A program made the translations under genes and the position numbers. A stretch of 64,000 nucleotides of DNA. Source: Erwinia pyri (lineage in GTDB: Bacteria > Pseudomonadota > Gammaproteobacteria > Enterobacterales > Enterobacteriaceae). The notes beneath the pieces are model-generated. The model saw only the letters and a list, made by a program, of their open reading frames with translations. It was not told the DNA's origin and ran no database searches. The stretch lies in contig NZ_CP132353.1 of NCBI RefSeq assembly GCF_030758455.1, positions 3,782,001 to 3,846,000 of the forward strand. Direction: 5' to 3'. This document shows, piece after piece, positions 1-9,011 of the stretch (positions are counted from its first letter, which is position 1; the number at the start of each line of letters is the position of its first letter).

Positions 1-207
1 CAACATTTTGCCCACGTCATACTGAGCTTTGTCATTGAGAAAATCCAGGCTGTCCATGGCGGGCGGCGGTGGCAGCAGCGCCAGGCTGTCGGGGGCCTGC
101 CCCTCTTGCAGATAAAACCGGTCCGGTTGAGTAGTGACATCTTTTGCAGCCAGCGCCGACTGCCCTGCCGCCAGGCAGACCATAACCGTTAACAGTAATT
201 TCTTCAT
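1..207 (-). CDS. Class A non-specific acid phosphatase, N-terminal part (cut by window edge)
   Basis: Only the first 69 codons lie in the window; the gene runs off the left edge. The protein starts MKKLLLTVMVCLAAGQSALA, a clear Sec signal peptide with cleavage expected after about residue 20. The mature start then has the hallmark beginning of PhoC/PhoN-type class A acid phosphatases: a 'TQPDRFYL' stretch, 'DSLALLPPPP' and 'FLNDKAQYDVGKML'. These are periplasmic PAP2-superfamily enzymes that remove phosphate from many organic monoesters. The catalytic motifs would lie outside the window, so activity cannot be judged here. It is transcribed away from carB after the terminator at 332-362. Confidence 0.8.
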   Translation of the reverse strand, partial: MKKLLLTVMVCLAAGQSALAAKDVTTQPDRFYLQEGQAPDSLALLPPPPAMDSLDFLNDKAQYDVGKML

Positions 208-331
208 TTTTTATTATCCCAGAGTGTTGTGATACCGCTTCGGTGCGGAATTATGTAACCCATTGAAAAGATTATGCCGAAGAATAATATCGAAGCTAGG
301 GCGTGGAAAACCGTAGCGGGATCACAGGCAA

Positions 332-362
332 AAAAAATCCCTGCCTGAGCAGGGATTTTTTT
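332..362. terminator. Bidirectional intrinsic terminator downstream of carB
   Basis: A perfect hairpin with arms AATCCCTGC and GCAGGGATT around a CTGA loop is flanked by an A-run on the left and a T-run on the right, so it works in both directions. It lies 67 bp past the carB stop and ends the carAB transcript. The rest of 208-428 should hold the phosphatase promoter; no clear box was assigned. Confidence 0.8.
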
Positions 363-428
363 ACGATCTGGCTGGCTGATGCCGGTTAGCGCATTCCGCT
401 CCCGCTAAAAGCAGGAGCCAGCGCTTAC

Positions 429-3400
429 TTAGCCTTTGATCTGCGCATGCATTTCCTGCACGGAGATAACCTGCTCCGTTGGATCTGCACTCAGCGAGTT
501 CGCGGTAGCGAAACCGCCGTTCAGCGTGGTGTCGTAATGCACTTTGTACTGCAGAGCACTGCGGCGGATGAGTTTGGAATCCGCAATCGCCTGGCGTCCT
601 GCCGTGGTGTTGACGATATAAGCGTACTCGCCGTTCTTCAGGCGGTCCTGAATATGCGGACGCCCTTCATGCACCTTGTTCACCAGGCGTGGATTAATCC
701 CCGCTTCACCCAGCACCACGGCGGTGCCGTGGGTGGCATCCAGCTCAAAGCCCAGCTTCTGCAGCCTCGCGGCCAGGTCAACGATGCGCTTCTTGTCGCC
801 ATCACGCACCGAGAGCAGCGCACGACCCGACTTCTTCATGTTGCTCTGCGCGCCCAGCATCGCTTTAGAGAACGCTTCCGCAAAGGTGCGGCCAACGCCC
901 ATCACTTCACCGGTTGAGCGCATTTCCGGGCCAAGGATAGGGTCAACGCCCTGGAACTTGTTGAACGGCAGCACCACCTCTTTTACCGAGTAGTAAGGCG
1001 GGATGATCTCTTCCGTTACGCCCTGCTCTGCCAGCGTTTTGCCAGCCATGACGCGCGCGGCTACTTTCGCCAGCGGCATGCCGGTGGCTTTGGAGACAAA
1101 CGGCACGGTACGCGCAGCACGTGGGTTCACCTCAATCAGGTAAACTTCGTTATCTTTCACCGCGAACTGCACGTTCATCAGACCGCGCACGCAGAGCTCG
1201 AAGGCCAGCTTCTCAACCTGCTGACGCATCACATCCTGGATCTCTTTGCTCAGCGTGTAGGCTGGCAATGAACAGGCGGAGTCACCGGAGTGCACGCCAG
1301 CCTGCTCGATATGTTCCATGATGCCGCCAATCAGCACGCGCTCGCCGTCACAGATAGCATCCACATCCACTTCTACCGCGTCATCCAGGAAGCGGTCCAG
1401 CAGCACAGGCGCATCGTTAGAGACAGAGACAGCCGTGTGGAAGTAACGTTTCAGATCGATTTCGTCATAGACGATTTCCATTGCACGACCGCCCAGCACA
1501 TAAGAAGGACGTACAACCAGCGGGTAACCGATGCTGGCAGCTTTCTCTACGGCCATTTCAATAGCGGTCACGGTGGCGTTAGCAGGCTGCTTCAGGCCCA
1601 GACGCTCAACGGCCTGCTGGAAACGTTCACGGTCTTCTGCCCGGTCAATGGCATCCGGGCTGGTGCCGATAATCGGCACGCCAGCGGCTTCCAGATCGCG
1701 CGCCAGCTTCAACGGCGTCTGGCCACCATACTGCACGATAACCCCTTTTGGCTTCTCGATGCGTACGATTTCCAGCACGTCTTCCAGCGTTACCGGCTCG
1801 AAATAGAGGCGGTCTGAGGTGTCGTAATCGGTTGAAACGGTTTCCGGGTTACAGTTGACCATGATGGTCTCGTAACCATCTTCACGCAGCGCCAGTGAGG
1901 CGTGGACGCAGCAGTAGTCAAACTCAATGCCCTGCCCGATACGGTTTGGTCCGCCGCCCAGCACCATGATTTTTTCGCGGTCGCTGTTAGGGTTGGATTC
2001 GCACTCTTCCTCGTAGGTTGAGTACATATAGGCGGTGTCGGTAGAGAACTCTGCCGCGCAGGTATCAACGCGCTTGTAAACCGGATGCAGATTGTACTGT
2101 TCGCGCAGCTTACGGACTTCTGATTCCGAGACGCCAGCCAGCGCAGAGAGACGCGCATCCGCAAAGCCTTTACGCTTCAGGGTACGCAGGAAGTCAGCGG
2201 TCAGGCCGTTGACGCCTTCATGAGCAACCTGCTCTTCCAGCTGCACCAGCTCCTCAATCTGTACCAGGAACCAGCGGTCGATATTGGTGAGGCTGAACAC
2301 TTCTTCCACGTTCATACCAGCGCGGAAGGCGTCAGCTATGTACCAGATACGATCTGAACCGGCATCTTTCAGCTCGCGGCGGATAAGGGTCATCGCTTCC
2401 GGATCGTTGCGGTCCACTTTCGGGTCGAAACCGTGAGCGCCCACTTCCAGACCGCGCAGCGCTTTCTGCATCGATTCCTGCAGCGTGCGCCCAATCGCCA
2501 TCACTTCGCCTACCGATTTCATCTGCGTGGTGAGACGGTCGTTAGCGCCCGCAAATTTCTCGAAGTTAAAGCGAGGAATTTTGGTCACAACGTAGTCGAT
2601 AGAGGGTTCGAACGAGGCTGGCGTACGGCCGCCAGTGATATCGTTCATCAGCTCATCCAGCGTATAGCCCACGGCCAGCTTGGCGGCGATTTTCGCAATC
2701 GGGAAGCCGGTTGCTTTAGAAGCCAGCGCCGAAGAACGGGAAACGCGTGGGTTCATCTCAATGATGATCAGACGGCCATTTTCCGGGTTTACCGAGAACT
2801 GCACGTTAGAGCCGCCGGTTTCCACACCGATTTCACGCAGTACCGCCATCGAGGCGTTACGCATGATTTGGTACTCTTTGTCGGTCAGCGTCTGGGCAGG
2901 CGCCACGGTGATGGAGTCGCCGGTGTGGATCCCCATCGCATCGAAGTTTTCAATAGAGCAGACGATGATGCAGTTGTCGTTTTTATCGCGCACCACCTCC
3001 ATCTCATACTCTTTCCAGCCAATCAGCGACTCATCAATCAGCAGCTCGTTGGTTGGCGACAGGTCGAGACCGCGTTCGCAAATTTCTTCAAACTCTTCGC
3101 GGTTGTAGGCGATACCGCCGCCCGATCCGCCCATGGTAAAGGAGGGACGAATGATGCAGGGGAAGCCTACATCCGCAGCAACCGCCAGCGCTTCTTCCAT
3201 GGTATGAGCGATACCGGAACGCGCGGTTTCCAGACCGATTTTTTTCATCGCCACATCAAAACGACGACGGTCTTCCGCTTTATCAATGGCATCAGCCGTG
3301 GCGCCGATCATGGTGACGCCAAACTCTTCCAGCACGCCCTGACGCTCCAGCTCCAGCGCACAGTTCAGCGCAGTCTGGCCGCCCATGGTCGGCAGAACGG

Positions 3401-3653
3401 CATCAGGACGCTCTTTTTCGATAATTTTGCGCACGACTTCCCAGTGGATAGGCTCAATATAAGTTGCATCAGCCATATCCGGGTCGGTCATGATGGTTGC
3501 CGGGTTAGAGTTCACCAGCACCACACGGTAGCCTTCTTCACGCAGGGCTTTACAGGCCTGAGCGCCAGAGTAGTCGAACTCGCAGGCCTGGCCGATAACG
3601 ATCGGGCCAGCGCCGAGGATCAGGATACTTTTTATGTCGGTACGTTTTGGCAT
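429..3653 (-). CDS. carB: Carbamoyl-phosphate synthase large subunit
   Basis: CarB makes carbamoyl phosphate from bicarbonate, two ATP and ammonia tunnelled from CarA, feeding arginine and pyrimidine synthesis in the cytoplasm. At 1074 residues it has full E. coli-like length. The sequence shows two homologous ATP-grasp halves: the first has a '[17 protein letters not shown]' start near residue 14 and GGSGGG at 175-180; the second has the matching '[15 protein letters not shown]' start near residue 563. An allosteric MGS-like C-terminal domain follows from about residue 935. It lies 12 bp after carA, in one operon, and is followed by the terminator at 332-362. The product is near-identical in pattern to enterobacterial CarB and the call is secure. 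Confidence 0.98.
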   Translation of the reverse strand: MPKRTDIKSILILGAGPIVIGQACEFDYSGAQACKALREEGYRVVLVNSNPATIMTDPDMADATYIEPIHWEVVRKIIEKERPDAVLPTMGGQTALNCALELERQGVLEEFGVTMIGATADAIDKAEDRRRFDVAMKKIGLETARSGIAHTMEEALAVAADVGFPCIIRPSFTMGGSGGGIAYNREEFEEICERGLDLSPTNELLIDESLIGWKEYEMEVVRDKNDNCIIVCSIENFDAMGIHTGDSITVAPAQTLTDKEYQIMRNASMAVLREIGVETGGSNVQFSVNPENGRLIIIEMNPRVSRSSALASKATGFPIAKIAAKLAVGYTLDELMNDITGGRTPASFEPSIDYVVTKIPRFNFEKFAGANDRLTTQMKSVGEVMAIGRTLQESMQKALRGLEVGAHGFDPKVDRNDPEAMTLIRRELKDAGSDRIWYIADAFRAGMNVEEVFSLTNIDRWFLVQIEELVQLEEQVAHEGVNGLTADFLRTLKRKGFADARLSALAGVSESEVRKLREQYNLHPVYKRVDTCAAEFSTDTAYMYSTYEEECESNPNSDREKIMVLGGGPNRIGQGIEFDYCCVHASLALREDGYETIMVNCNPETVSTDYDTSDRLYFEPVTLEDVLEIVRIEKPKGVIVQYGGQTPLKLARDLEAAGVPIIGTSPDAIDRAEDRERFQQAVERLGLKQPANATVTAIEMAVEKAASIGYPLVVRPSYVLGGRAMEIVYDEIDLKRYFHTAVSVSNDAPVLLDRFLDDAVEVDVDAICDGERVLIGGIMEHIEQAGVHSGDSACSLPAYTLSKEIQDVMRQQVEKLAFELCVRGLMNVQFAVKDNEVYLIEVNPRAARTVPFVSKATGMPLAKVAARVMAGKTLAEQGVTEEIIPPYYSVKEVVLPFNKFQGVDPILGPEMRSTGEVMGVGRTFAEAFSKAMLGAQSNMKKSGRALLSVRDGDKKRIVDLAARLQKLGFELDATHGTAVVLGEAGINPRLVNKVHEGRPHIQDRLKNGEYAYIVNTTAGRQAIADSKLIRRSALQYKVHYDTTLNGGFATANSLSADPTEQVISVQEMHAQIKG

Positions 3654-3665
3654 GTTGGCTCCTGA

Positions 3666-4811
3666 TTATTTAGCGGTAGAACGGTAAGCTTCGATCAGTT
3701 CGATAAAGTGATCGAACAGCGGGGCGGCATCGGCCGGTCCCGGGCTGGCTTCAGGGTGGCCCTGGAAGCTGAATGCCGGCTTATCGATGCGGTGGATCCC
3801 CTGCACCGTATTGTCAAACAGTGAGGTATGCGTCACTCGCAGATTGGCAGGCAAGTTGCTGTCATCTACCGCAAAACCGTGGTTCTGTGCGGTGATCATA
3901 ACGGTACCTCTTTCCAGGTCTTTCACCGGATGGTTACCACCGTGGTGGCCCAGCTTCATCTTCACGGTTTTAGCCCCGCTGGCCAGCGCCAGCAGCTGGT
4001 GGCCCAGACAGATGCCGAATACCGGGACGTCGGTTTCCAGGAACGCTTTGATCGCCTCGATAGCGTAATCACAAGGTTCCGGATCCCCGGGACCGTTGGA
4101 GAGGAAAATGCCGTCCGGGTTCATCTTCAGAACCTCTTCCGCTGGGGTCTGTGCCGGAACCACGGTCAGGCGGCAGCCGCGGTCCACCAGCATCCGCAGG
4201 ATGTTGCGCTTCACGCCATAGTCGTAAGCGACAACGTGGAAAGGCAGCTCAGCTTCCTGTTTCGCTTCCGGCAAACCGTCCAGCGTCCAGCTACCCTGCA
4301 GCCAGCTGTAGCTTTCACCGATGGAGACTTCTTTCGCCAGATCCATTCCCTTCAGGCCCGGGAACGCCTTAGCCTGCTGCAGAGCAAATTCTGCATCTGG
4401 CGCATCGCCGGCAATGATACAGCCGTTCTGCGCCCCTTTTTCGCGCAGCAGGCGGGTCAGCTTACGCGTATCGATATCGGCAATCCCCACGATGTTCAGG
4501 CGCTGCAGATAGTCTGACAGCCCCTCTTCATTACGGAAGTTGCTGGCAATCAGCGGCAGGTCGCGGATAACCAGACCCTGAGCGTGTACCTGAGAAGATT
4601 CTTCATCAGCGGAGTTGGTGCCGACATTGCCGATATGGGGATAAGTAAGAGTAACGATCTGGCGGGAATAGGAAGGATCAGTGAGGATTTCTTGATAACC
4701 GGTCATTGAAGTGTTGAAAACAACTTCTCCCACTGCCGAACCTGTTGCCCCGATGGCCCGACCGTGGAATTGGGTTCCGTCTTCCAGAACCAATAGCGCT
4801 GACTTAATCAA
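3666..4811 (-). CDS. carA: Carbamoyl-phosphate synthase small (glutaminase) subunit
   Basis: CarA hydrolyses glutamine and passes ammonia to CarB. The C-terminal class I amidotransferase domain has its triad visible: Cys268 in GICLGHQ, and His352 and Glu354 in 'QGHPEAS'. The start is taken as TTG at 4811, not the upstream ATG at 4838. The TTG sits five bases after a strong AGGAGG, gives the family N-terminus ([12 protein letters not shown]) and a 381-residue length, and a TTG start is also used in E. coli carA. The upstream 27 bases instead overlap an ArgR box. It is the first gene of the carAB operon, probably controlled by arginine, pyrimidines and uracil through the sites listed upstream. 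Confidence 0.97.
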   Translation of the reverse strand: MIKSALLVLEDGTQFHGRAIGATGSAVGEVVFNTSMTGYQEILTDPSYSRQIVTLTYPHIGNVGTNSADEESSQVHAQGLVIRDLPLIASNFRNEEGLSDYLQRLNIVGIADIDTRKLTRLLREKGAQNGCIIAGDAPDAEFALQQAKAFPGLKGMDLAKEVSIGESYSWLQGSWTLDGLPEAKQEAELPFHVVAYDYGVKRNILRMLVDRGCRLTVVPAQTPAEEVLKMNPDGIFLSNGPGDPEPCDYAIEAIKAFLETDVPVFGICLGHQLLALASGAKTVKMKLGHHGGNHPVKDLERGTVMITAQNHGFAVDDSNLPANLRVTHTSLFDNTVQGIHRIDKPAFSFQGHPEASPGPADAAPLFDHFIELIEAYRSTAK

Positions 4812-4821
4812 AACATCCTCC

Positions 4822-4860
4822 TGAGAATAAACAGTCACATTATTTGCATATTAATTCATG
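4822..4860 (-). promoter_or_regulatory. Tandem ArgR (ARG) boxes at carAB P2
   Basis: On the minus strand, TGAATTAATATGCA (core 4845-4858) and TGACTGTTTATTCT (core 4824-4837) match the 14-bp ARG-box core TGAATWWWWATTCA at 11-12 positions. Their centres are 21 bp apart, the spacing of hexameric ArgR on two 18-bp boxes. The arrangement directly before the carA ribosome binding site matches the arginine-repressed downstream promoter of E. coli carAB. Confidence 0.75.
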
Positions 4861-4920
4861 AGGACCCCATAAATCAATGCAAAAACCGCCTGAGTTCTCG
4901 ATTTTTGGCAAATTGCGCGC

Positions 4921-4949
4921 ATTCTAATGATCGCCCACCCCATTGTCTA
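4921..4949 (-). promoter_or_regulatory. carAB upstream promoter P1 (sigma-70)
   Basis: On the minus strand TAGACA (4944-4949) is followed, after exactly 17 bases, by TAGAAT (4921-4926) and then a G/C-rich start region GCGCGCAATTTGCC. The boxes and the first transcribed bases resemble the pyrimidine-controlled P1 of E. coli carAB. Confidence 0.75.
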
Positions 4950-5091
4950 CCCTGCAGGTGAGTTTTTCATAGGTTTTTACTCAACTGGTGAGTAAATCGG
5001 AAGATTTACTGCAAAAGGAGCACTCATTACGGTCATAAAACCGGTTGCGTTAACAAATGCGCATAAGAAGGGTACTAAGCGGAGGAAAAAG

Positions 5092-5107
5092 TGGACCAAA
5101 TGGTCAA
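5092..5107. promoter_or_regulatory. RutR-type operator upstream of carAB P1
   Basis: TGGACCAAATGGTCAA differs at one base from the palindromic RutR consensus TTGACCA-NN-TGGTCAA. RutR, the uracil/thymine-sensing regulator, is known to bind upstream of carAB P1 in E. coli, so the position (about 145 bp before the -35 box) fits. The rest of the 4950-5205 gap is A/T-rich and probably holds other control sites such as IHF or PepA, which were not resolved by eye. Confidence 0.7.
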
Positions 5108-5200
5108 AATTAACCTTATAGCGAGATAAAAATGGAAGATAACTTAAGATAATAAAGGTGAGGGAACAAAATATGATAATTAACGCTATTATTACAAAAT

Positions 5201-5225
5201 AAAAAGGGCAATAAAATTATTGCCC
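5201..5225 (-). terminator. dapB intrinsic terminator
   Basis: Arms GGGCAAT (5206-5212) and ATTGCCC (5219-5225) form a perfect 7-bp hairpin; on the minus strand it is followed by TTTTTATTTTG. It lies 54 bp after the dapB stop codon. Confidence 0.8.
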
Positions 5226-5278
5226 ATCCAATCAGAACGTTATGATTGAAATAACCACATCACGATGGTGCACAACAC

Positions 5279-6172
<894 letters not shown>

Positions 6173-6290
6173 TTAAAAGCAGCATAATAAGAATTTTATG
6201 CCAGCCGCGATGGATTATCAGTAAAACAAATTTTAGAGGGGTTTTATGGTGTGCCCACTCAAGTCAAAACCGGGTTCGGTGGCAAGGCGT

Positions 6291-6388
6291 CACCACGGAG
6301 CACGTTATCCGAGACGTCGTGAATCCATCCCTGGAGACTTGGATGCCGCATCCCTGCGGCATACACTCGGCTAACGTGCTCCGTGGTG
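6291..6388 (+). repeat. Palindromic intergenic element, copy 1
   Basis: A 17-bp perfect inverted repeat, 6291-6307 against 6372-6388, extended by CCGAG/CTCGG, encloses a conserved core beginning GACGTCGTGAATCCATCCC. Inside the core is a second hairpin ATGCCGCA/TGCGGCAT (6343-6350, 6355-6362). Plus orientation, facing copy 2. Confidence 0.75.
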
Positions 6389-6527
6389 CCCCCCCATCAG
6401 AATCAGCTTTGGCAGTATGTTCGGCGATCAAACAGATCAAAAGCTGACAGTGTCAAGCTTGTGCCAGCGCTCAATATTTTAGCTCTGGTTTTGGTTTTTC
6501 AAACAGGCAATGCTAAAGCTATTGGGA

Positions 6528-6627
6528 AGGAAGAGCGGGCTGATAAGCAAAGCATCTGCGACATGGACGTCGCAGCTGAGCCTCCAGGGAGGATTCACGG
6601 CGTCTTTGTGTTCAGCCCGCTCTTCCT
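6528..6627 (-). repeat. Palindromic intergenic element, copy 2 (inverted)
   Basis: Outer arms AGGAAGAGCGGGCTGA (6528-6543) and its exact complement at 6612-6627, with an inner CAAAG/CTTTG pairing, enclose the same core on the minus strand (GACGCCGTGAATCCTCCCTG). Its own inner hairpin is CTGCGAC/GTCGCAG (6556-6562, 6569-6575). Confidence 0.75.
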
Positions 6628-6734
6628 GACCAGGCCACCATCAACACAGACGACATGCCTTTCTTTAAAAGCAAACTGAAGTTTTCCTGAGAGTGTTGTA
6701 GCAAAGTCAACGGCGGTTTTGGCGACTGGCGTCA

Positions 6735-6827
6735 CCGGTAAGCGTGGTATCCGGGACGGCGTAAATCCTCCCTGGAGCCTTGGATGCCGCGTCCATGCGG
6801 CATACACCCGGCTACCACGCTTACCGG
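6735..6827 (+). repeat. Palindromic intergenic element, copy 3
   Basis: Outer arms CCGGTAAGCGTGGTA (6735-6749) and its complement (6813-6827), plus CCGGG/CCCGG, enclose the core GACGGCGTAAATCCTCCCTG and an inner hairpin ATGCCGC/GCGGCAT (6784-6790, 6797-6803). The core is close to copy 1 but the outer arms have a different sequence that still pairs perfectly. Confidence 0.75.
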
Positions 6828-6919
6828 CGCCACCCTCAAACTCCACTGCTGTTGATAAGCCGGGTGAACACACAGGTCAGAGTCGGGCTTTAAAACAGGC
6901 AACACTGAAGCTTGTAGGA

Positions 6920-7020
6920 AGGAAGAGCGGGCTGATAAGCAAAGGCGAAGCGACATGGACGCCGCTTCGCAGCCCCCACGGATGGATTCATGGCGTCTTT
7001 GTGTCCAGCCCGCTCTTCCT
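6920..7020 (-). repeat. Palindromic intergenic element, copy 4 (inverted)
   Basis: Outer arms AGGAAGAGCGGGCTG (6920-6934) and complement (7006-7020) are the same as in copy 2. The core is on the minus strand (GACGCCATGAATCCATCCG), with an inner hairpin GCGAAGCG/CGCTTCGC (6945-6952, 6963-6970) that differs in sequence from copy 2 but keeps the pairing. Confidence 0.75.
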
Positions 7021-7096
7021 GACCAGGCCACCATCAACACAGACGACATGCTTTTATTCAAAGGTAATATTAACGAGCTGATAGCTGTCCTGGCTA

Positions 7097-8050
7097 TTAC
7101 TCGACCTGACGCACTTCCACACGCAGCTCTTTAGGCACCTCGAAGACGATATTCTCTTCGCGGCCAATCAGCTCAATGGCTGCTTCGCCACCCAGCTCAC
7201 GCAGACGCTGGATCACTTCCTGAACCAGAATGTCCGGCGCTGAAGCACCTGCCGTCACGCCCACACAGCTCACGCCCTTGATCCACTCTTCCTGAATATC
7301 TTCCGCAGAGTCGATCAGCCGCGCCAGCTTCCCGGCACGCTGTGCCAGCTCCGCCAGACGGTTAGAGTTTGACGAATTACGCGACCCCACAACCAGCACC
7401 ACATCGGCATCTTTTGCCAGCGTGCGAACGGCTTCCTGCCGGTTAGTGGTGGCGTAGCAAATATCATCTTTACGTGGGCCAATGATTTTCGGGAAACGGG
7501 CGCGCAGCGCATCGATAACGTCGTAGGTATCATCGACGGAAAGCGTAGTCTGCGTCATAAAGCTCAGGTTGTTCTCATCCTTCACCTGCAGCTTGTAAAC
7601 GTCTTCCGGCGCTTCAACAAGATACATGCCCCCTTTCGGATTGCTGTACTGCCCCATGGTGCCTTCCACTTCCGGGTGCCCGGCATGACCAATCAGGATC
7701 GCTTCTGTGCCCTTACGGCTGGCGCGTGCCACTTCCATATGCACTTTGGTGACCAGCGGACAGGTCGCATCGAACAGCATCGTCAGATCGCGCGCTTTGG
7801 CTTCTGCCCGCACCGCCTGGGATACACCGTGCGCCGAGAAAATCAGGATCGAGCCATCCGGCACTTCCCCGATATCCTCGATAAAGATTGCGCCACGCTC
7901 GCGCAGACTGTTTACCACATAGCGATTATGCACCACTTCATGCCGCACGTAGATCGGTGCGCCGTACATCTCCAGCGCACGCTCCACAATGCTGATGGCG
8001 CGGTCAACACCGGCACAAAAACCGCGAGGATTAGCCAGCAGGATTTGCAT
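7097..8050 (-). CDS. ispH: 4-hydroxy-3-methylbut-2-enyl diphosphate reductase
   Basis: IspH is the last enzyme of the MEP isoprenoid pathway; it turns HMBPP into IPP and DMAPP with an oxygen-sensitive [4Fe-4S] cluster. The three cluster cysteines are visible: Cys12 in [12 protein letters not shown], one in 'DATCP' near residue 97 and one in 'DDICYATTN' near 198. The start at 8050 gives the family N-terminus and 317 residues; a longer frame adds 14 residues not seen in IspH. The start lies inside the end of fkpB (20-bp overlap), so the two are probably translationally coupled in the ileS-lspA-fkpB-ispH operon. Confidence 0.97.
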   Translation of the reverse strand: MQILLANPRGFCAGVDRAISIVERALEMYGAPIYVRHEVVHNRYVVNSLRERGAIFIEDIGEVPDGSILIFSAHGVSQAVRAEAKARDLTMLFDATCPLVTKVHMEVARASRKGTEAILIGHAGHPEVEGTMGQYSNPKGGMYLVEAPEDVYKLQVKDENNLSFMTQTTLSVDDTYDVIDALRARFPKIIGPRKDDICYATTNRQEAVRTLAKDADVVLVVGSRNSSNSNRLAELAQRAGKLARLIDSAEDIQEEWIKGVSCVGVTAGASAPDILVQEVIQRLRELGGEAAIELIGREENIVFEVPKELRVEVRQVE

Positions 8051-8501
8051 TTTTCGCCTCCAGTACCGGATCGATTTCCAGTACTTCAACATCGAAGTGG
8101 ATAGTCTGCCCGGCCAGCGGATGGTTGAAATCCACGGTGATCGAATCGCCGGAAATTTCGCGGATCACGCCCGGCATTTCATTTCTGTCCATGCCGCTGA
8201 ACAGCATGATGGCGCCGATTTCAGGCTCGCCCGCCTGAGTAAAATCGCGGCGGGAGAAGTATTGGATCAGGTCCGGGCTACGCTGACCAAAGGCGTCATC
8301 TGCGTCGAGCGAAAAAGCGCTCTTCTCACCGACTTTCAGCCCCAGCAGGTGCGACTCCAGCCCTTCAGAGAGACTGCCGTCCCCCAGACTGAACAGGGCT
8401 GGTTTGCCATTGTTACGCGTGGATTCCGCCGTAGAGCCATCTTCCAGCTTTAAGGTGAAATGCACCAGCACCGCGCTCTCGCGCTGCACAGAATCAGTCA
8501 T
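8031..8501 (-). CDS. fkpB: FKBP-type peptidyl-prolyl cis-trans isomerase
   Basis: FkpB (SlpA type) is a cytoplasmic FKBP-fold prolyl isomerase with chaperone activity. The family signature is seen in '[14 protein letters not shown]', the inserted-flap segment '[14 protein letters not shown]', '[11 protein letters not shown]' and '[18 protein letters not shown]'. It has 156 residues, slightly longer at the C-terminus than E. coli (149). It sits 9 bp after lspA and overlaps ispH, in the conserved ileS-lspA-fkpB-ispH order. Confidence 0.95.
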   Translation of the reverse strand: MTDSVQRESAVLVHFTLKLEDGSTAESTRNNGKPALFSLGDGSLSEGLESHLLGLKVGEKSAFSLDADDAFGQRSPDLIQYFSRRDFTQAGEPEIGAIMLFSGMDRNEMPGVIREISGDSITVDFNHPLAGQTIHFDVEVLEIDPVLEAKNANPAG

Positions 8502-8510
8502 ACCCTGCCC

Positions 8511-9011
8511 TTAGTTTTTAGCCTGTTTGCCGGACGGGCTGAAAAAACCTTCCAGCACGATCAGTGCGGCACCAATACAGATGCCGCAGTCAGCGATGTT
8601 AAAAGTGGCGAAATGCCAGTCGCCCACGTAGAAGTCGATAAAATCGACCACAAAGCCATGATACGCCCGGTCAAACAGGTTGCCCAACGCGCCGCCAGCG
8701 ATCAGTGCGTAAGCAATATTGTTCAACTTATTGCTGGCTGCGGTGCGGTACATCATCACCAGCAGCGCCACCACAATCGCCACGGCAATGCCGGCAAAGA
8801 ACCAGCGCTGCCAGCCGCCTTTATCGGCGAGGAAGCTGAACGCCGCCCCGTAGTTATGCGCATAGAAGAAGTTGAAAAATGGCATCACTGACATCGACTC
8901 ATGCAACATCAGCGTGTTCATAATCCACTGCTTGCTGGCGAAGTCGATGGCAATCACCACCACTATCAGCCAGACCCAGCGTAAACCGGTCGAGAAAATA
9001 GGTTTACTCAT
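8511..9011 (-). CDS. lspA: Lipoprotein signal peptidase (signal peptidase II)
   Basis: LspA cleaves the signal peptide of diacylglyceryl-modified prolipoproteins in the inner membrane. At 166 residues it has four hydrophobic segments (about 11-29, 68-88, 97-111, 138-156) and the two catalytic aspartates: Asp114 in '[16 protein letters not shown]' and Asp141 in 'FNIADCGI'. Its ATG overlaps the ileS TGA by one base, so translation is likely coupled. Its substrates in this window would include the lipoproteins at the right end. Confidence 0.96.
   Translation of the reverse strand: MSKPIFSTGLRWVWLIVVVIAIDFASKQWIMNTLMLHESMSVMPFFNFFYAHNYGAAFSFLADKGGWQRWFFAGIAVAIVVALLVMMYRTAASNKLNNIAYALIAGGALGNLFDRAYHGFVVDFIDFYVGDWHFATFNIADCGICIGAALIVLEGFFSPSGKQAKN

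Noticed and set aside
2433-3665. 410-residue open frame opposite carB
   Set aside because: It is antisense to carB, low in family-like motifs and explained by codon bias of the real gene; no own ribosome binding site.
5045-5066. Possible PurR site upstream of carAB
   Set aside because: TTGCGTTAACAAATGCGC has some symmetry but does not fit the PurR consensus well enough to call.
6383-7081. Short open frames of 92-120 residues in the dapB-ispH gap
   Set aside because: They run through hairpin arms of the repeats and are not preserved between the two duplicated units.
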